Shown in pieces: positions 26,024-34,228 of a stretch of 64,000 nucleotides of DNA. The stretch's first letter is position 1, and the number at the start of each line of letters is the position of its first letter. The DNA is from an uncultured Sulfitobacter sp. GTDB taxonomy: Bacteria > Pseudomonadota > Alphaproteobacteria > Rhodobacterales > Rhodobacteraceae. The notes below the pieces were generated by a model. That model searched no databases, was not told where the DNA came from, and worked only from the letters and a program-made list of their open reading frames with translations. Both the position numbers and the translations under genes were made by a program. The stretch covers positions 58,174-122,173 of the forward strand of contig NZ_CANMQD010000005.1 of assembly GCF_947499945.1 (NCBI RefSeq). The letters are read 5' to 3'.

Positions 26024-27213
26024 CCTCAACCGAACAAATGCGTCAATGGGCAGGCCCTGCCCTGTTTTCCTACGGGTTTCGCCCGTTCTTTTTGTTCGGC
26101 GCGATTTGGGCTGCGGCTGCTATGGTGCTTTGGATTGCAATGCTGGCTGATGTACTGACATTACCGACACGGCTTGATCCTGTTTCATGGCATGCCCATG
26201 AATTTCTGTTCGGATATCTGGGGGCGATCATCGCCGGTTTTTTGCTCACGGCCGTGCCGAATTGGACGGGTCGTCTGCCAGTAGTCGGCTGGCGGCTTGC
26301 CGCCTTGTTCGGGATTTGGATACTTGGAAGGGTCGCGATCGGCATATCTGCCCTTCTCCTTCTCGGCCTACCCGAAACCATTGATCTATTGTTTCCCGTT
26401 GGTTTGAGTGGTCTCATTTTGCGTGAGATTATTGTGGGTAAAAACTGGAAAAACCTCATCGTTCTGGTGCTTCTCGCGGTGTTTACTTTTGCAAACTTGC
26501 TCTTCCATCTGGATGCAGCACACGGTGGCATAGCGGCCCAAGGCGTCGGTATGCGCCTTGGTGTTGTATCAATTTTGATTATGATAAGTGTGATTGGCGG
26601 GCGGATTGTGCCGTCCTTCACCCGTAACTGGATGATAAAGCAGGGCCAGACCGATCTACCCACACCGCCAATGCAGCGGTTCGACAAGGCGACACTGGTC
26701 GTGACCGCTCTCGCTCTTGGCATTTGGGTTTTCATGCCAGATGGGAAAATCAGCGGTGTCGCACTGGTGCTGATCGCTGGTTTGCACATCATGCGGCTTG
26801 CGCGCTGGAAGGGTATAAACACGTTGTCCGAACCGCTCCTTTGGGTGTTGCATTTGGCATATCTGATGATCCCGCTGGGTGCGTTGAGCGAGGGTTTTGC
26901 GATCCTTCAACCGGATTTGATTGCCATAGGCAGCGCCCAGCATTTGTGGATGGCGGGCGGGTTTGCCCTTATGACGCTTGCAGTGATGGTACGCGCCACT
27001 TTGGGCCACACCGGTCAGGACTTAAAGGCAAGCCCTGCCATCGTTGCCATATTTGGGAGTGTAATCGCCGCTGTGGTAATGCGCCTTTGCGCAGGTATTT
27101 GGCCAGCGGGCGCCATGGTGCTTTATTCACTCTCTGCTGTGTTCTGGATTGGCGCATTTGGTGGCTTTGCCGTGCTAATGGGACCTTCTCTTCTGCGTAA
27201 AAAGGAGGGCTAA
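26020..27213 (+). CDS. nnrS: NnrS, haem-copper membrane protein for NO tolerance
   Basis: A 397-residue protein with about 12 hydrophobic helices. NnrS signatures are FSYGFRPFFLFGAIWA near the start, WHAHEFLFGYLGAIIAGFLLTAVPNWTGR and IGGRIVPSFTRNW. NnrS is known to reduce nitrosative stress and to affect NO reductase expression. Start ATG 26020 overlaps the previous stop; an in-frame start at 25933 inside the previous gene is unlikely. nnrU follows after three bases. Confidence 0.9.
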   Translation: MTSTEQMRQWAGPALFSYGFRPFFLFGAIWAAAAMVLWIAMLADVLTLPTRLDPVSWHAHEFLFGYLGAIIAGFLLTAVPNWTGRLPVVGWRLAALFGIWILGRVAIGISALLLLGLPETIDLLFPVGLSGLILREIIVGKNWKNLIVLVLLAVFTFANLLFHLDAAHGGIAAQGVGMRLGVVSILIMISVIGGRIVPSFTRNWMIKQGQTDLPTPPMQRFDKATLVVTALALGIWVFMPDGKISGVALVLIAGLHIMRLARWKGINTLSEPLLWVLHLAYLMIPLGALSEGFAILQPDLIAIGSAQHLWMAGGFALMTLAVMVRATLGHTGQDLKASPAIVAIFGSVIAAVVMRLCAGIWPAGAMVLYSLSAVFWIGAFGGFAVLMGPSLLRKKEG

Positions 27214-27216
27214 GCG

Positions 27217-27900
27217 ATGATCAGCTGGCCTGTTTTTGCACTCACATTTGCGGGGTTCTTTCTTACCCACACGGTGCCAATTAGCCCGAATATCAAAGCG
27301 CAGTTGCAAGGGCTTCTCGGAGCCCGAGGCTTTTCCTTGGCCTATTCGGCTTTGTCACTATTCATGCTCGGAGCGGTGATCACAGCGGCCGCACATGCAC
27401 CCTATGTCCAACTCTGGCCCCAAGCAGTTTGGCAGCATTATGTGGTGGGGATTGGGATGCTGGCGGTTTGTCTGCTGCTGGCGCTCACAATTGCGCGACC
27501 CAATCCATTTTCCTTTGGCGGCAGAAAAAACCATACCTTCGACCCCGCTCACGCTGGCATCATCCGCTTCACGCGCCATCCCTTGCTTGTCGCTCTGGCG
27601 CTTTGGTCGGGGTTGCATCTGCTACCCAACGGGGACTTGGCTCATGTGATCATGTTCGGGATATTTTTGGCGTTTGCCCTTTTGGGTTGCACAATTATTG
27701 ATCGCCGCAACCGGCGGGTGACGGGAGCGACACAGTGGAAAGTACTTTTGCAAGATGTACGCGCAGCACCTTTCCCGCCAAAGCTCCAAAATCCGCGCGG
27801 CACCTTCATCAGGCTAGGGCTTGGCCTATTGGCCTATGTGGTGCTCATCATTTTGCATCCCCTGATCTTGGGCGTCGCCCCCCTCCCCTATCTCTTCTGA
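27217..27900 (+). CDS. nnrU: NnrU family membrane protein
   Basis: The 227-residue protein has about six helices and the NnrU features FFLTHTVPISP near the N-terminus, FDPAHAGIIRFTRHPLLVALALW and GCTIIDRRNRRV. It is related to isoprenylcysteine-methyltransferase-like membrane proteins; nnrU is needed for nitrite/NO respiration in some Rhodobacter strains though its reaction is unknown. It is the last gene of the nor operon and its 3' end overlaps the convergent aminotransferase gene by 13 bases. Confidence 0.88.
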   Translation: MISWPVFALTFAGFFLTHTVPISPNIKAQLQGLLGARGFSLAYSALSLFMLGAVITAAAHAPYVQLWPQAVWQHYVVGIGMLAVCLLLALTIARPNPFSFGGRKNHTFDPAHAGIIRFTRHPLLVALALWSGLHLLPNGDLAHVIMFGIFLAFALLGCTIIDRRNRRVTGATQWKVLLQDVRAAPFPPKLQNPRGTFIRLGLGLLAYVVLIILHPLILGVAPLPYLF

Positions 27901-29018
27901 TAATCATGCAGGCCTTGCGCCAGCCGGATCAGACCTTCCTCCAAATTGACCGCAGCACCACCGCCCACACCAAGGCGGATATGGTTCGGCTCATCATACG
28001 CACTGCCCGGGAGCAGGAAGGTACGGTAGGGATCGCCCAACAAAAAACGCGCAAACGGATCACTCTCGACGCCCTCGGGCAGACGCCCCAGCCCGATCAA
28101 CCCCGCGCGGGGACTGACCCAGCTGAGAGCTTCATGAGCATCAACCCACGCGTTCATCTGGTCAAGGTTGGCCCGTCCCTCGGCGCGGGCCTTCTCCATC
28201 GCAGGGCCGTACCGATCGGGGCGCAGAGCGATCTCGGCGATGACCTCTCCCATGATGTTCATGATTTCCGAGGAATTTTCACGCAGAATCACAGCATCGT
28301 GGATTAGCCCCGCATCAGGGCAAATAATCCATCCCGTGCGCAGCCCTTGCAGCCCTAGCCCTTTGCTCACTGAGCCCGTGGTGATGCCCCGCGCATACAT
28401 GCCCGCCACTGATGGCGCACGTGGGCCGTCCCATTCCAGACCAGCATAAACCTCATCCACCAAGAGCCACGCGCCCACACGATCAGCCATCTGCACAATC
28501 TTGCGCAGCTCGGAATCGTCCAGAACATCACCTGTGGGGTTGTTCGGGTTGCTAAGGAATATCATCTTGGTGCATTGGGTGATCGCCTCGGCCAACTCAT
28601 CCAGCGGCAGACGCCAGTTGTTCGCTTCGCTCCGCGTGACCTTCACCACGTTGGCACCAATCGCTTTTGCAAGCACTTCGGCCTGCGGCCAGCCCGGCGT
28701 CTCGATCACAATCTCGTCGTCAGGTTGAAGCGTCTGCATGATCGCCAGATAATTGGCCTCCGCCGCCCCTGCAGTGATAAGCACATCTTTAGGCGTGCAA
28801 ATCCCCTCCAGCCCCGCTTGGCGCAGCACATGTTCCTTTAATTCCGGCAGACCGCTGAAATCACGGTTGTTCCAGTCAAGCGGCAGGTCGGGGTCCAATT
28901 CGTCCAGAAAATCCCCGAGGCGTGGCGACTGTGACAGCGAAAACCCAACAATCGCTTCGGGCGTGCTTTGCGTGGTTTCAAGAAGGTATTGAAACAGCGT
29001 GTGTATCTTGACTTTCAT
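27888..29018 (-). CDS. PLP-dependent aminotransferase, class I/II
   Basis: A 376-residue fold-type I enzyme. Readable motifs are LITAGAAEANYLAI, FLSNPNNPTGDVL, LLVDEVYAGLEW and the PLP lysine in GSVSKGLGLQGLRTGW. It is a cytosolic transaminase or related lyase; the substrate cannot be told, and it resembles the capreomycidine-synthase-like group often labelled aminotransferase class I. ATG 29018 has GAGGA six bases upstream; the in-frame start 42 bases earlier would overlap the divergent gene. The start is only 24 bases from that of the divergent MBL hydrolase. Confidence 0.82.
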   Translation of the reverse strand: MKVKIHTLFQYLLETTQSTPEAIVGFSLSQSPRLGDFLDELDPDLPLDWNNRDFSGLPELKEHVLRQAGLEGICTPKDVLITAGAAEANYLAIMQTLQPDDEIVIETPGWPQAEVLAKAIGANVVKVTRSEANNWRLPLDELAEAITQCTKMIFLSNPNNPTGDVLDDSELRKIVQMADRVGAWLLVDEVYAGLEWDGPRAPSVAGMYARGITTGSVSKGLGLQGLRTGWIICPDAGLIHDAVILRENSSEIMNIMGEVIAEIALRPDRYGPAMEKARAEGRANLDQMNAWVDAHEALSWVSPRAGLIGLGRLPEGVESDPFARFLLGDPYRTFLLPGSAYDEPNHIRLGVGGGAAVNLEEGLIRLAQGLHDYQKR

Positions 29019-29042
29019 ATCGCGTCCTCGTTTGCTCAACCC

Positions 29043-29801
29043 ATGAGAAACCATGCGCACCTAAAGGGCAAACCCATTCGTCTGGCGGTACTGGACTACG
29101 GCCTGTTTCAGGTCCACGCCAATGGCCGCATCATCGGCATTTGCGGTTTTGTGATCCAAACGGACGCAGATGAGACAGTGCTCATCGACACAGGCTTTCC
29201 GCAAAAATACGCCGAGGATGCGGAGGCGGCGACCCTAGAGGACGATCTCGGCAGTTTTGGCCGTGTATTGTCGGTCACCCCTGATAATATGCCCGTCGCA
29301 CAGCTAGCCAAGCTGGGCCTTGCGCCAGACGACATCACGATGATGATCCAAAGCCATACCCACATCGATCATGTCGGACATATGGGCGCCTTTCCCGATG
29401 TGCCGATACTGATAGCCACTGCAGAACGCGCCCTGCCCCGCCCGCTTTATTGGTCGGGCAGGCAGGCGATGGAATGGCCAGAGGTGGAATACCTTCTGGT
29501 GGACGCAGACTTTTCTCTTGGAAGCGGGTTTGAGGTTTATCTTTGCCCCGGTCATGCACCGGGCCAACTGGCGTTCATGGTTGACCTGCCGCAAACAGGG
29601 CCCGTCTTGCTGACCTCCGATGCGATCAGCCGAGCGAGCGAGATCGACGAAAAATTTGCAGGGTCATGGGATGTGCCCCTTGCCATCCATCACGGGGCGC
29701 GCCTGATGAAGCTGGCACAGGAGCGCGAAGCGCTTGTCATCTTCGGCCATTCCCCCGAGCAATGGCCGACCCTGCGCAAAGCACCTGATTGGTTCAAATA
29801 G
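29043..29801 (+). CDS. MBL-fold hydrolase, N-acyl-homoserine-lactonase-like
   Basis: The 252-residue protein has the metallo-beta-lactamase motif SHTHIDHVGH with further ligands in LCPGHAPGQLAFM, LLTSDA and FGHSPEQW. The order fits the AttM/AiiA-like lactonase group, but this group also holds unrelated hydrolases, so quorum-quenching is only one possibility. The ATG chosen has no clear ribosome site and lies 24 bases from the divergent aminotransferase start; an in-frame ATG at 28968 would overlap that gene. It converges on the SDR gene with a hairpin between them. Confidence 0.75.
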   Translation: MRNHAHLKGKPIRLAVLDYGLFQVHANGRIIGICGFVIQTDADETVLIDTGFPQKYAEDAEAATLEDDLGSFGRVLSVTPDNMPVAQLAKLGLAPDDITMMIQSHTHIDHVGHMGAFPDVPILIATAERALPRPLYWSGRQAMEWPEVEYLLVDADFSLGSGFEVYLCPGHAPGQLAFMVDLPQTGPVLLTSDAISRASEIDEKFAGSWDVPLAIHHGARLMKLAQEREALVIFGHSPEQWPTLRKAPDWFK

Positions 29802-29825
29802 CCGTTCTCGCGTTTGCACCTGAAA

Positions 29826-29845
29826 CGGAATTTTCAAAAATTCCG
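29826..29845. terminator. Hairpin between convergent MBL and SDR genes
   Basis: A 9-bp perfect stem (CGGAATTTT / AAAATTCCG) with a two-base loop lies in the 50-base gap between two convergent genes. The A/T half-stems can serve as a terminator in both directions. Confidence 0.5.
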
Positions 29846-29851
29846 CGCACC

Positions 29852-30577
29852 CTACCGCACGTCACGTCCCTGATTCAAAATAATCACATTCCCGCTTGAG
29901 ATATCGCCAGCTGGAGAGATCAGAAATCCGACCCAGCCGGCAATCTCGGACGGTTGCATCGCACGGCCATGGGGCATTTGCGCAATCGCTTTTTCCAGCA
30001 CCTCTGCACTCACCACACCAAAGAGCGGCGTTTCCGTCATGGCAGGCGCAATGGAGTTCACCGCGATTTTGTCGGTGGCATAGCGCCGCGCCAGATCCTT
30101 GGTCAGCGTATCGAGGGCGGCCTTGGAAGCGCGGTAATGCGGCGGGTCAAATGCATCGAAATTATAGGCCCCGTTGGACGAGATATTGACGATCTTGCGC
30201 ACGCCCTCGCGCCCCGCCATCAGCTTGATCGCAGCCTGACAACAATGAAACGCGCCCGAGAAATTCAGCGCCATCTGCCGCTCGAACTCATCTTCGGGAA
30301 TATGAGGAAATTCCGACATGAAGCAGGTACCAGCATTATTGACCAAAGCATCAACTCCGCCATGGTCACGGGCAATCTGCACAAAAGCATCCGCAATCGC
30401 AGCACTCTTTGTGAGGTCGGTAACGATCCCTGTAAACGCAGGATCAGCACCCAGCTCCTCCAATCCGCCGGCGTCAATATCCAGACCTACGACGTGCATG
30501 CCATCTGCAATCAGACGCGCAACGATTGCACGACCCATTCCGCCTGCTGCCCCTGTGACAACTGCAATTTTATTCAT
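29852..30577 (-). CDS. Short-chain dehydrogenase/reductase
   Basis: The 241-residue protein has the SDR nucleotide motif TGAAGGMGRA, the NNAG motif (LVNNAGTC), and the catalytic Ser/Tyr/Lys (NISSNGAYNF and HYRASKAALD). It is an NAD(P)-dependent oxidoreductase of unknown substrate. ATG 30577 has AGGAG seven bases upstream; two longer starts (30595, 30634) lack a site. It is a single gene between the denitrification region and the replication block. Confidence 0.85.
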   Translation of the reverse strand: MNKIAVVTGAAGGMGRAIVARLIADGMHVVGLDIDAGGLEELGADPAFTGIVTDLTKSAAIADAFVQIARDHGGVDALVNNAGTCFMSEFPHIPEDEFERQMALNFSGAFHCCQAAIKLMAGREGVRKIVNISSNGAYNFDAFDPPHYRASKAALDTLTKDLARRYATDKIAVNSIAPAMTETPLFGVVSAEVLEKAIAQMPHGRAMQPSEIAGWVGFLISPAGDISSGNVIILNQGRDVR

Positions 30578-30805
30578 CTTGGTCTCCTGCGACATTATAC
30601 TGGATACGCTATCGCCCAAGTAACGGCCCCACAAGTCAAGGCATTTCGATGACCCCCTGCATTTCCAGAATACCTACGACCCACGCAACGGAGAACTCCG
30701 TCAGCGCTCTCAACAGGCTTGAGATCGAATAGTCATTGCATTTGACAACAAATATGCCCTAATACACGGACTAAGAGGGGGTACACCCTCCAAGAGGCAG
30801 ACTGC

Positions 30806-30838
30806 CCACCGATGAAACCAAAATAGTTTCGGCGGTGG
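30806..30838. repeat. Interrupted inverted repeat in the rep leader
   Basis: CCACCG and GAAAC on the left pair with GTTTC and CGGTGG on the right, giving 11 pairs around a seven-base loop CAAAATA with a small internal bulge. No T-run follows on either strand, so it looks like an RNA structure or operator rather than a terminator. Confidence 0.5.
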
Positions 30839-30897
30839 CAACTAGGTGAAACCGATCAGGGAGGTGCAGAAAACCCGACATACCCCATAAAACAAAA

Positions 30898-30925
30898 GGC
30901 TCGAATGGTTGCAGCCATCCGAGCC
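30898..30925 (-). terminator. Terminator-like hairpin on the minus strand in the rep leader
   Basis: GGCTCG-A-ATGG and CCAT-C-CGAGCC pair around a six-base loop. Read on the minus strand the stem is followed by TTTTGTTTT, the pattern of an intrinsic terminator. It would end a leftward RNA antisense to the rep leader; no leftward promoter was clearly recognised. Confidence 0.5.
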
Positions 30926-31027
30926 CTGTCCGTCAATGTCTGCAATGACACTGTCCGTTTGCTTGTTCCTGACAGTATCATTGCGCCCGAATCGCCGCAA
31001 GCCCTGCCTGCGGTGCATGGAGCTTTT

Positions 31028-31930
31028 ATGTCTAAAATTCTGAACTGTGACCCTAATAAAGGCTTTGTAGCCTTTCCGGTCGCCCTGTTTGACCTCGATC
31101 TAACACCGGCCGCCTTTCGAACGCTGGCCGAGCTTTGCCGCATGGCAAACACCTCGGGCCAATGCTGGCCCTCCCTTGCCCAACTCGGCCGCCGTCTTGG
31201 ACGCTCCCGCGCTTCAATCTCGACATACATCGCGGAGCTGCGCGAAGCGGGTGTACTGACTACCGAAGAGCAGAAAATGGCGAACGGTTACAACTACCGT
31301 CTGCGCTATACAGTAACCTTTTGGAAAAAATGGCGTGCAGGATTGGGTGCTGAGCAAAAAACAGACCCTACACCGCAGCACAAAGAACCTGAACGCAGCG
31401 TTCAGCCAGCTGTACGCCCGTTAAAAACTAAAAATCATATACATAAAAAACAACAGTTGGTCAGTGATCATTCAAATCTAGCTGATGAGTGGTGCAAGGC
31501 CGTTGGCAATGCACCCTACCCAACTTTTTCACGGTGCCCTACTGAAAAAATGATTCATGAAACCCAAATATATGTGGAGAATACCGCTCCCTCAAACCCT
31601 GTTATATCCGCGGATATTAAAGCTGCGTTGAAGGCGTTTGCCCAAAGACGGGAAATCTCAGAGGATTTTGACGAAGCAGCTGAAGCCTTGGTTCCGCTTG
31701 TCACCTCCAAAATTACGTTGGAAGTCTTGATCAAAGCTCTCGACGCTTCGTGGCAAGCCCATTGGAAAAAACCTCCAAACAGTTTCCAACTGCTCCGCAT
31801 TCTAAAAGCACTGCCGCCCTCGACCGACGAGGCAACGCAGCAAAAACTTCTGAAATCCTATCTGCGCCGATGGAAACTCCATTTGGAGAGCTTGCCTTCA
31901 ACAACTTTACACTCCAGAGTCGCAGCATAG
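31028..31930 (+). CDS. Plasmid replication initiator (helix-turn-helix type)
   Basis: The 300-residue protein opens with a winged-helix DNA-binding region (LTPAAFRTLAELCRMANTSG, CWPSLAQLGRRLGRSRASISTYIAELREAGVL), followed by a linker rich in Lys/Gln and a helical C-terminus. Its place directly before parA and parB, and two copies of a 14-bp palindrome around its end, identify it as the initiator of a roseobacter plasmid or chromid. Whether it belongs to the DnaA-like or another replicon group cannot be decided here. ATG 31028 has GGAG seven bases upstream; an in-frame start at 30905 would fall in the hairpin region. Confidence 0.72.
   Translation: MSKILNCDPNKGFVAFPVALFDLDLTPAAFRTLAELCRMANTSGQCWPSLAQLGRRLGRSRASISTYIAELREAGVLTTEEQKMANGYNYRLRYTVTFWKKWRAGLGAEQKTDPTPQHKEPERSVQPAVRPLKTKNHIHKKQQLVSDHSNLADEWCKAVGNAPYPTFSRCPTEKMIHETQIYVENTAPSNPVISADIKAALKAFAQRREISEDFDEAAEALVPLVTSKITLEVLIKALDASWQAHWKKPPNSFQLLRILKALPPSTDEATQQKLLKSYLRRWKLHLESLPSTTLHSRVAA
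31391..31453. other. Candidate origin inside the rep gene: inverted repeat plus AT-rich tract
   Basis: GAACGC-A-GCGTTC (31391-31403) is followed by a 33-base stretch from 31421 with only about four G/C. It lies in the linker-coding part of rep. Origins within the initiator gene are known for other alphaproteobacterial replicons; this is an inference. Confidence 0.35.
31604..31617. repeat. Candidate parS palindrome, copy 1 (ATATCCGCGGATAT)
   Basis: Perfect 14-bp palindrome inside the 3' third of rep. An identical copy lies at 31933-31946, next to the parA start. Confidence 0.6.
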
Positions 31931-31932
31931 CA

Positions 31933-31946
31933 ATATCCGCGGATAT
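31933..31946. repeat. Candidate parS/ParA-operator palindrome, copy 2 (ATATCCGCGGATAT)
   Basis: Second perfect copy, directly after the rep stop and eight bases before the parA ATG, where partition proteins often bind to centre sites or autoregulate parAB. Confidence 0.65.
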
Positions 31947-31953
31947 AAAGATA

Positions 31954-33285
31954 ATGGCATACGGGCAATTTGAGCAATTCATCCGCAATATGGGGCGGGT
32001 GATGACGCAAGTGAACACCAAGCTTCAGCGTGACCTCACCATGCGCAGTCGTGTTTCGCGCAGGTTTTCACAGACAGAGGTAGCGGAGTTTCTGGGCGTT
32101 GATACAACTTACCTCACCCGTATCGCAAAAGATGAGCCGAACTACCCTGATGGTGAAAAAATCGGCCGAGAGCGTAGTTTTTCGCCTTCCGAGATTCTGA
32201 CCATACGGGGCATCCTAGCGAGCAGGCCTGGTGCGCGACGTGACCACCTGTATTGGCGCCAAGAGAGTGATCCACTCAAAGTAATAACCTTTGGTGCACA
32301 AAAAGGGGGCACAGGGAAATCGCTAACGGCCGCGCATTTTGCGCAATACCTTTCCTTGTTCTATGGTCTTCGTGTCGGGATTATTGATGCTGACCCTCAG
32401 GCCACGGCAAGCTTGTATTTTGCTGACGCTGACTTGCCATTGTTTGCACCTGATACCCCTACCCTAGCTGAGTTTATGGGGGTCGATGACCCTGGCGCAT
32501 CCGAGCTGACACAGCGCAGTCCTGAAGAACTTAACGCGATCTGGCGGCCAACGCCTTGGCCGGGCGTGCGTTTGATCCCGGGCGGTGCGAACATCCAGAA
32601 CGGCGACATCAGCCTGTTCTTTCTGTCACAGCGTGGTGGCGTCCCTGTTTACCGTGTTTTGCGCGACGCGATTGCCGGTTGGGATGCGGCACATAGGCCC
32701 CGCACTGCGATGTCGGATTTGCGCGATGCTAAAGGCGCGTTTGATCCTGTGCGGTTTGACGCGGCCCTCAATGAAACGCTTGATGTGATTGTCATTGACC
32801 AGCAGCCTTCGCTGACCTTGATGCAACTCAACGGTTTGATTGCTGCGGACAGTGTCGTGATCCCGCAAACGATGAAGGGCTTTGATCTTGCGACACTTGC
32901 CACCTACATCGGCAACATCGGCGAGTATCTGGAATTCATCATGGGGTTTGAGGCTGATCTGGAGATTGGCAACGGCAACCATGTCGTGCTGCCAACCATT
33001 GTGCAGGAACAGAATAATCAGGATACCGACCAGATTGCCGATCTTTACCGCCGATCTCCGCGTGAGATTAGTCAGGTTTGGTACGCCCGCTCTGATGCGA
33101 TTGCGAACGCGGCGGAGGAGTACAAAAGCATTTACGAATATCTGCCGCCGCGCACACGGCGCACCTCCGCCAAGGCATTTATGAACAACGCCAACGCCGT
33201 GAACGATAGCCTCGTTGGGCGGGTTTTGCCGCATCTGCCGACGCGTGGGTTTGCAGAAGCATTTATCAAAGAAAGGTGGGGCTGA
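31954..33285 (+). CDS. parA: ParA-type partition ATPase with N-terminal HTH
   Basis: The 443-residue protein has an N-terminal helix-turn-helix (FSQTEVAEFLGVDTTYLTRIAK), then the deviant Walker A of ParA/MinD ATPases (GAQKGGTGKS), Walker A' DADPQATAS and Walker B LDVIVIDQQP. The added N-terminal DNA-binding domain marks a type Ia ParA that can autoregulate its promoter. It segregates the replicon with ParB and a centromere. ATG 31954 was chosen because the family domain starts just after it; longer in-frame starts lie inside rep. parB overlaps the stop. Confidence 0.88.
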   Translation: MAYGQFEQFIRNMGRVMTQVNTKLQRDLTMRSRVSRRFSQTEVAEFLGVDTTYLTRIAKDEPNYPDGEKIGRERSFSPSEILTIRGILASRPGARRDHLYWRQESDPLKVITFGAQKGGTGKSLTAAHFAQYLSLFYGLRVGIIDADPQATASLYFADADLPLFAPDTPTLAEFMGVDDPGASELTQRSPEELNAIWRPTPWPGVRLIPGGANIQNGDISLFFLSQRGGVPVYRVLRDAIAGWDAAHRPRTAMSDLRDAKGAFDPVRFDAALNETLDVIVIDQQPSLTLMQLNGLIAADSVVIPQTMKGFDLATLATYIGNIGEYLEFIMGFEADLEIGNGNHVVLPTIVQEQNNQDTDQIADLYRRSPREISQVWYARSDAIANAAEEYKSIYEYLPPRTRRTSAKAFMNNANAVNDSLVGRVLPHLPTRGFAEAFIKERWG

Positions 33286-34199
33286 TGGCACGCAAACGGA
33301 AGCTGGACGCAACGGCGATACCGCTCGAAGAGGAAATCGGTGAGGAAGGCAAACCCGGAATGGGTGGCATGTGGGGCGGCACGGCAATGAACATGCTGCG
33401 CCAGCGGTTGGAGGATACCCGAGCGACCATAACGGATGGTATTCTCAACGGCACTGTAGCGATTGAACTAATGCCTGCACAGATAGAAGACCCGACTGGG
33501 AGCGACCGCCAAACGGGATGGGAGGATGATCCCGAATTTCAGGCCTTAATGGATAATATAGCGCGGCGGGGCCAGACACAGGCGATCCGTGTGCGCCCTG
33601 TTGATACTGCTTGGGAGCCTGACCGTGATCATCCGCTGGATACAGCGGACAAGTTTATTATCCAGTCGGGGCGTCGTCGCCTTGCCGCGTGTCGTATGCT
33701 TGACCGTAAGGTCGTTGCGGTGATTGCGACCATTGAAGGAGAGGCCGCTCTGGCCGATCTTGAGGAGCGGTTTCATGAGAACACCATGCGTAAAAATCTT
33801 AGCGGCTTCGAGGAGTTGCTCTCAATCGGTCTGATCGCTGATGCTTTGGGCGATCTAAGTCAGCAGGAGATCGCACAGCGGCTCTCAGTGAGCCAGAATG
33901 ACGTCTCACTTGGTCGCTCCTGCATGGAGATGCATGACCGCATCGTTGCCGAGGTCGATATTGAAAACACGCCCAAGCGGGCATTTCGCGAGATTATTCC
34001 GCGCCTGCGCGGCGGCGCTGTTGAAAAGGTAAAAAAGCCTGCGGCGAAAGTAACAAAAGCAAATAATGGCGCCATACACGTTGCGGTCAAAGCAGGATCA
34101 GGCGGGGCGCTGTCTCTCACGCTGAAGGGCGCAGATGTAGACGCCGAATGGCTGGCGAGGTCGGTTGCAGAACTGGTCGCCAAAAAGACCAACCACTAA
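33285..34199 (+). CDS. parB: ParB-type partition protein
   Basis: A 304-residue ParB/RepB-type protein. It carries the ParB N-domain (QTQAIRVRPV, FIIQSGRRRLAACRML, DLEERFHENTMRKNLSGFEE) and an HTH (LSQQEIAQRLSVSQNDVSLGRS). It binds parS and activates ParA. The start ATG overlaps the parA stop (TGATG) with GGTGGGG upstream. The gene downstream is a metabolic fbp 29 bases away, not a further plasmid gene. Confidence 0.87.
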   Translation: MARKRKLDATAIPLEEEIGEEGKPGMGGMWGGTAMNMLRQRLEDTRATITDGILNGTVAIELMPAQIEDPTGSDRQTGWEDDPEFQALMDNIARRGQTQAIRVRPVDTAWEPDRDHPLDTADKFIIQSGRRRLAACRMLDRKVVAVIATIEGEAALADLEERFHENTMRKNLSGFEELLSIGLIADALGDLSQQEIAQRLSVSQNDVSLGRSCMEMHDRIVAEVDIENTPKRAFREIIPRLRGGAVEKVKKPAAKVTKANNGAIHVAVKAGSGGALSLTLKGADVDAEWLARSVAELVAKKTNH

Positions 34200-34228
34200 G
34201 GGGCAGGAGCCCTCCGAAAGGATACGAG

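Larger units (their letters stand above)
30578..31027. other. Leader/regulatory region upstream of the replication gene
   Basis: This 450-base gap has no convincing gene. It contains a small palindrome ACGGAG-AA-CTCCGT at 30688-30701, a TTGACA hexamer at 30742, a long interrupted inverted repeat at 30806-30838 and the terminator-like hairpin at 30898-30925. The density of structured elements next to rep suggests control of replication, by inference. Confidence 0.5.
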
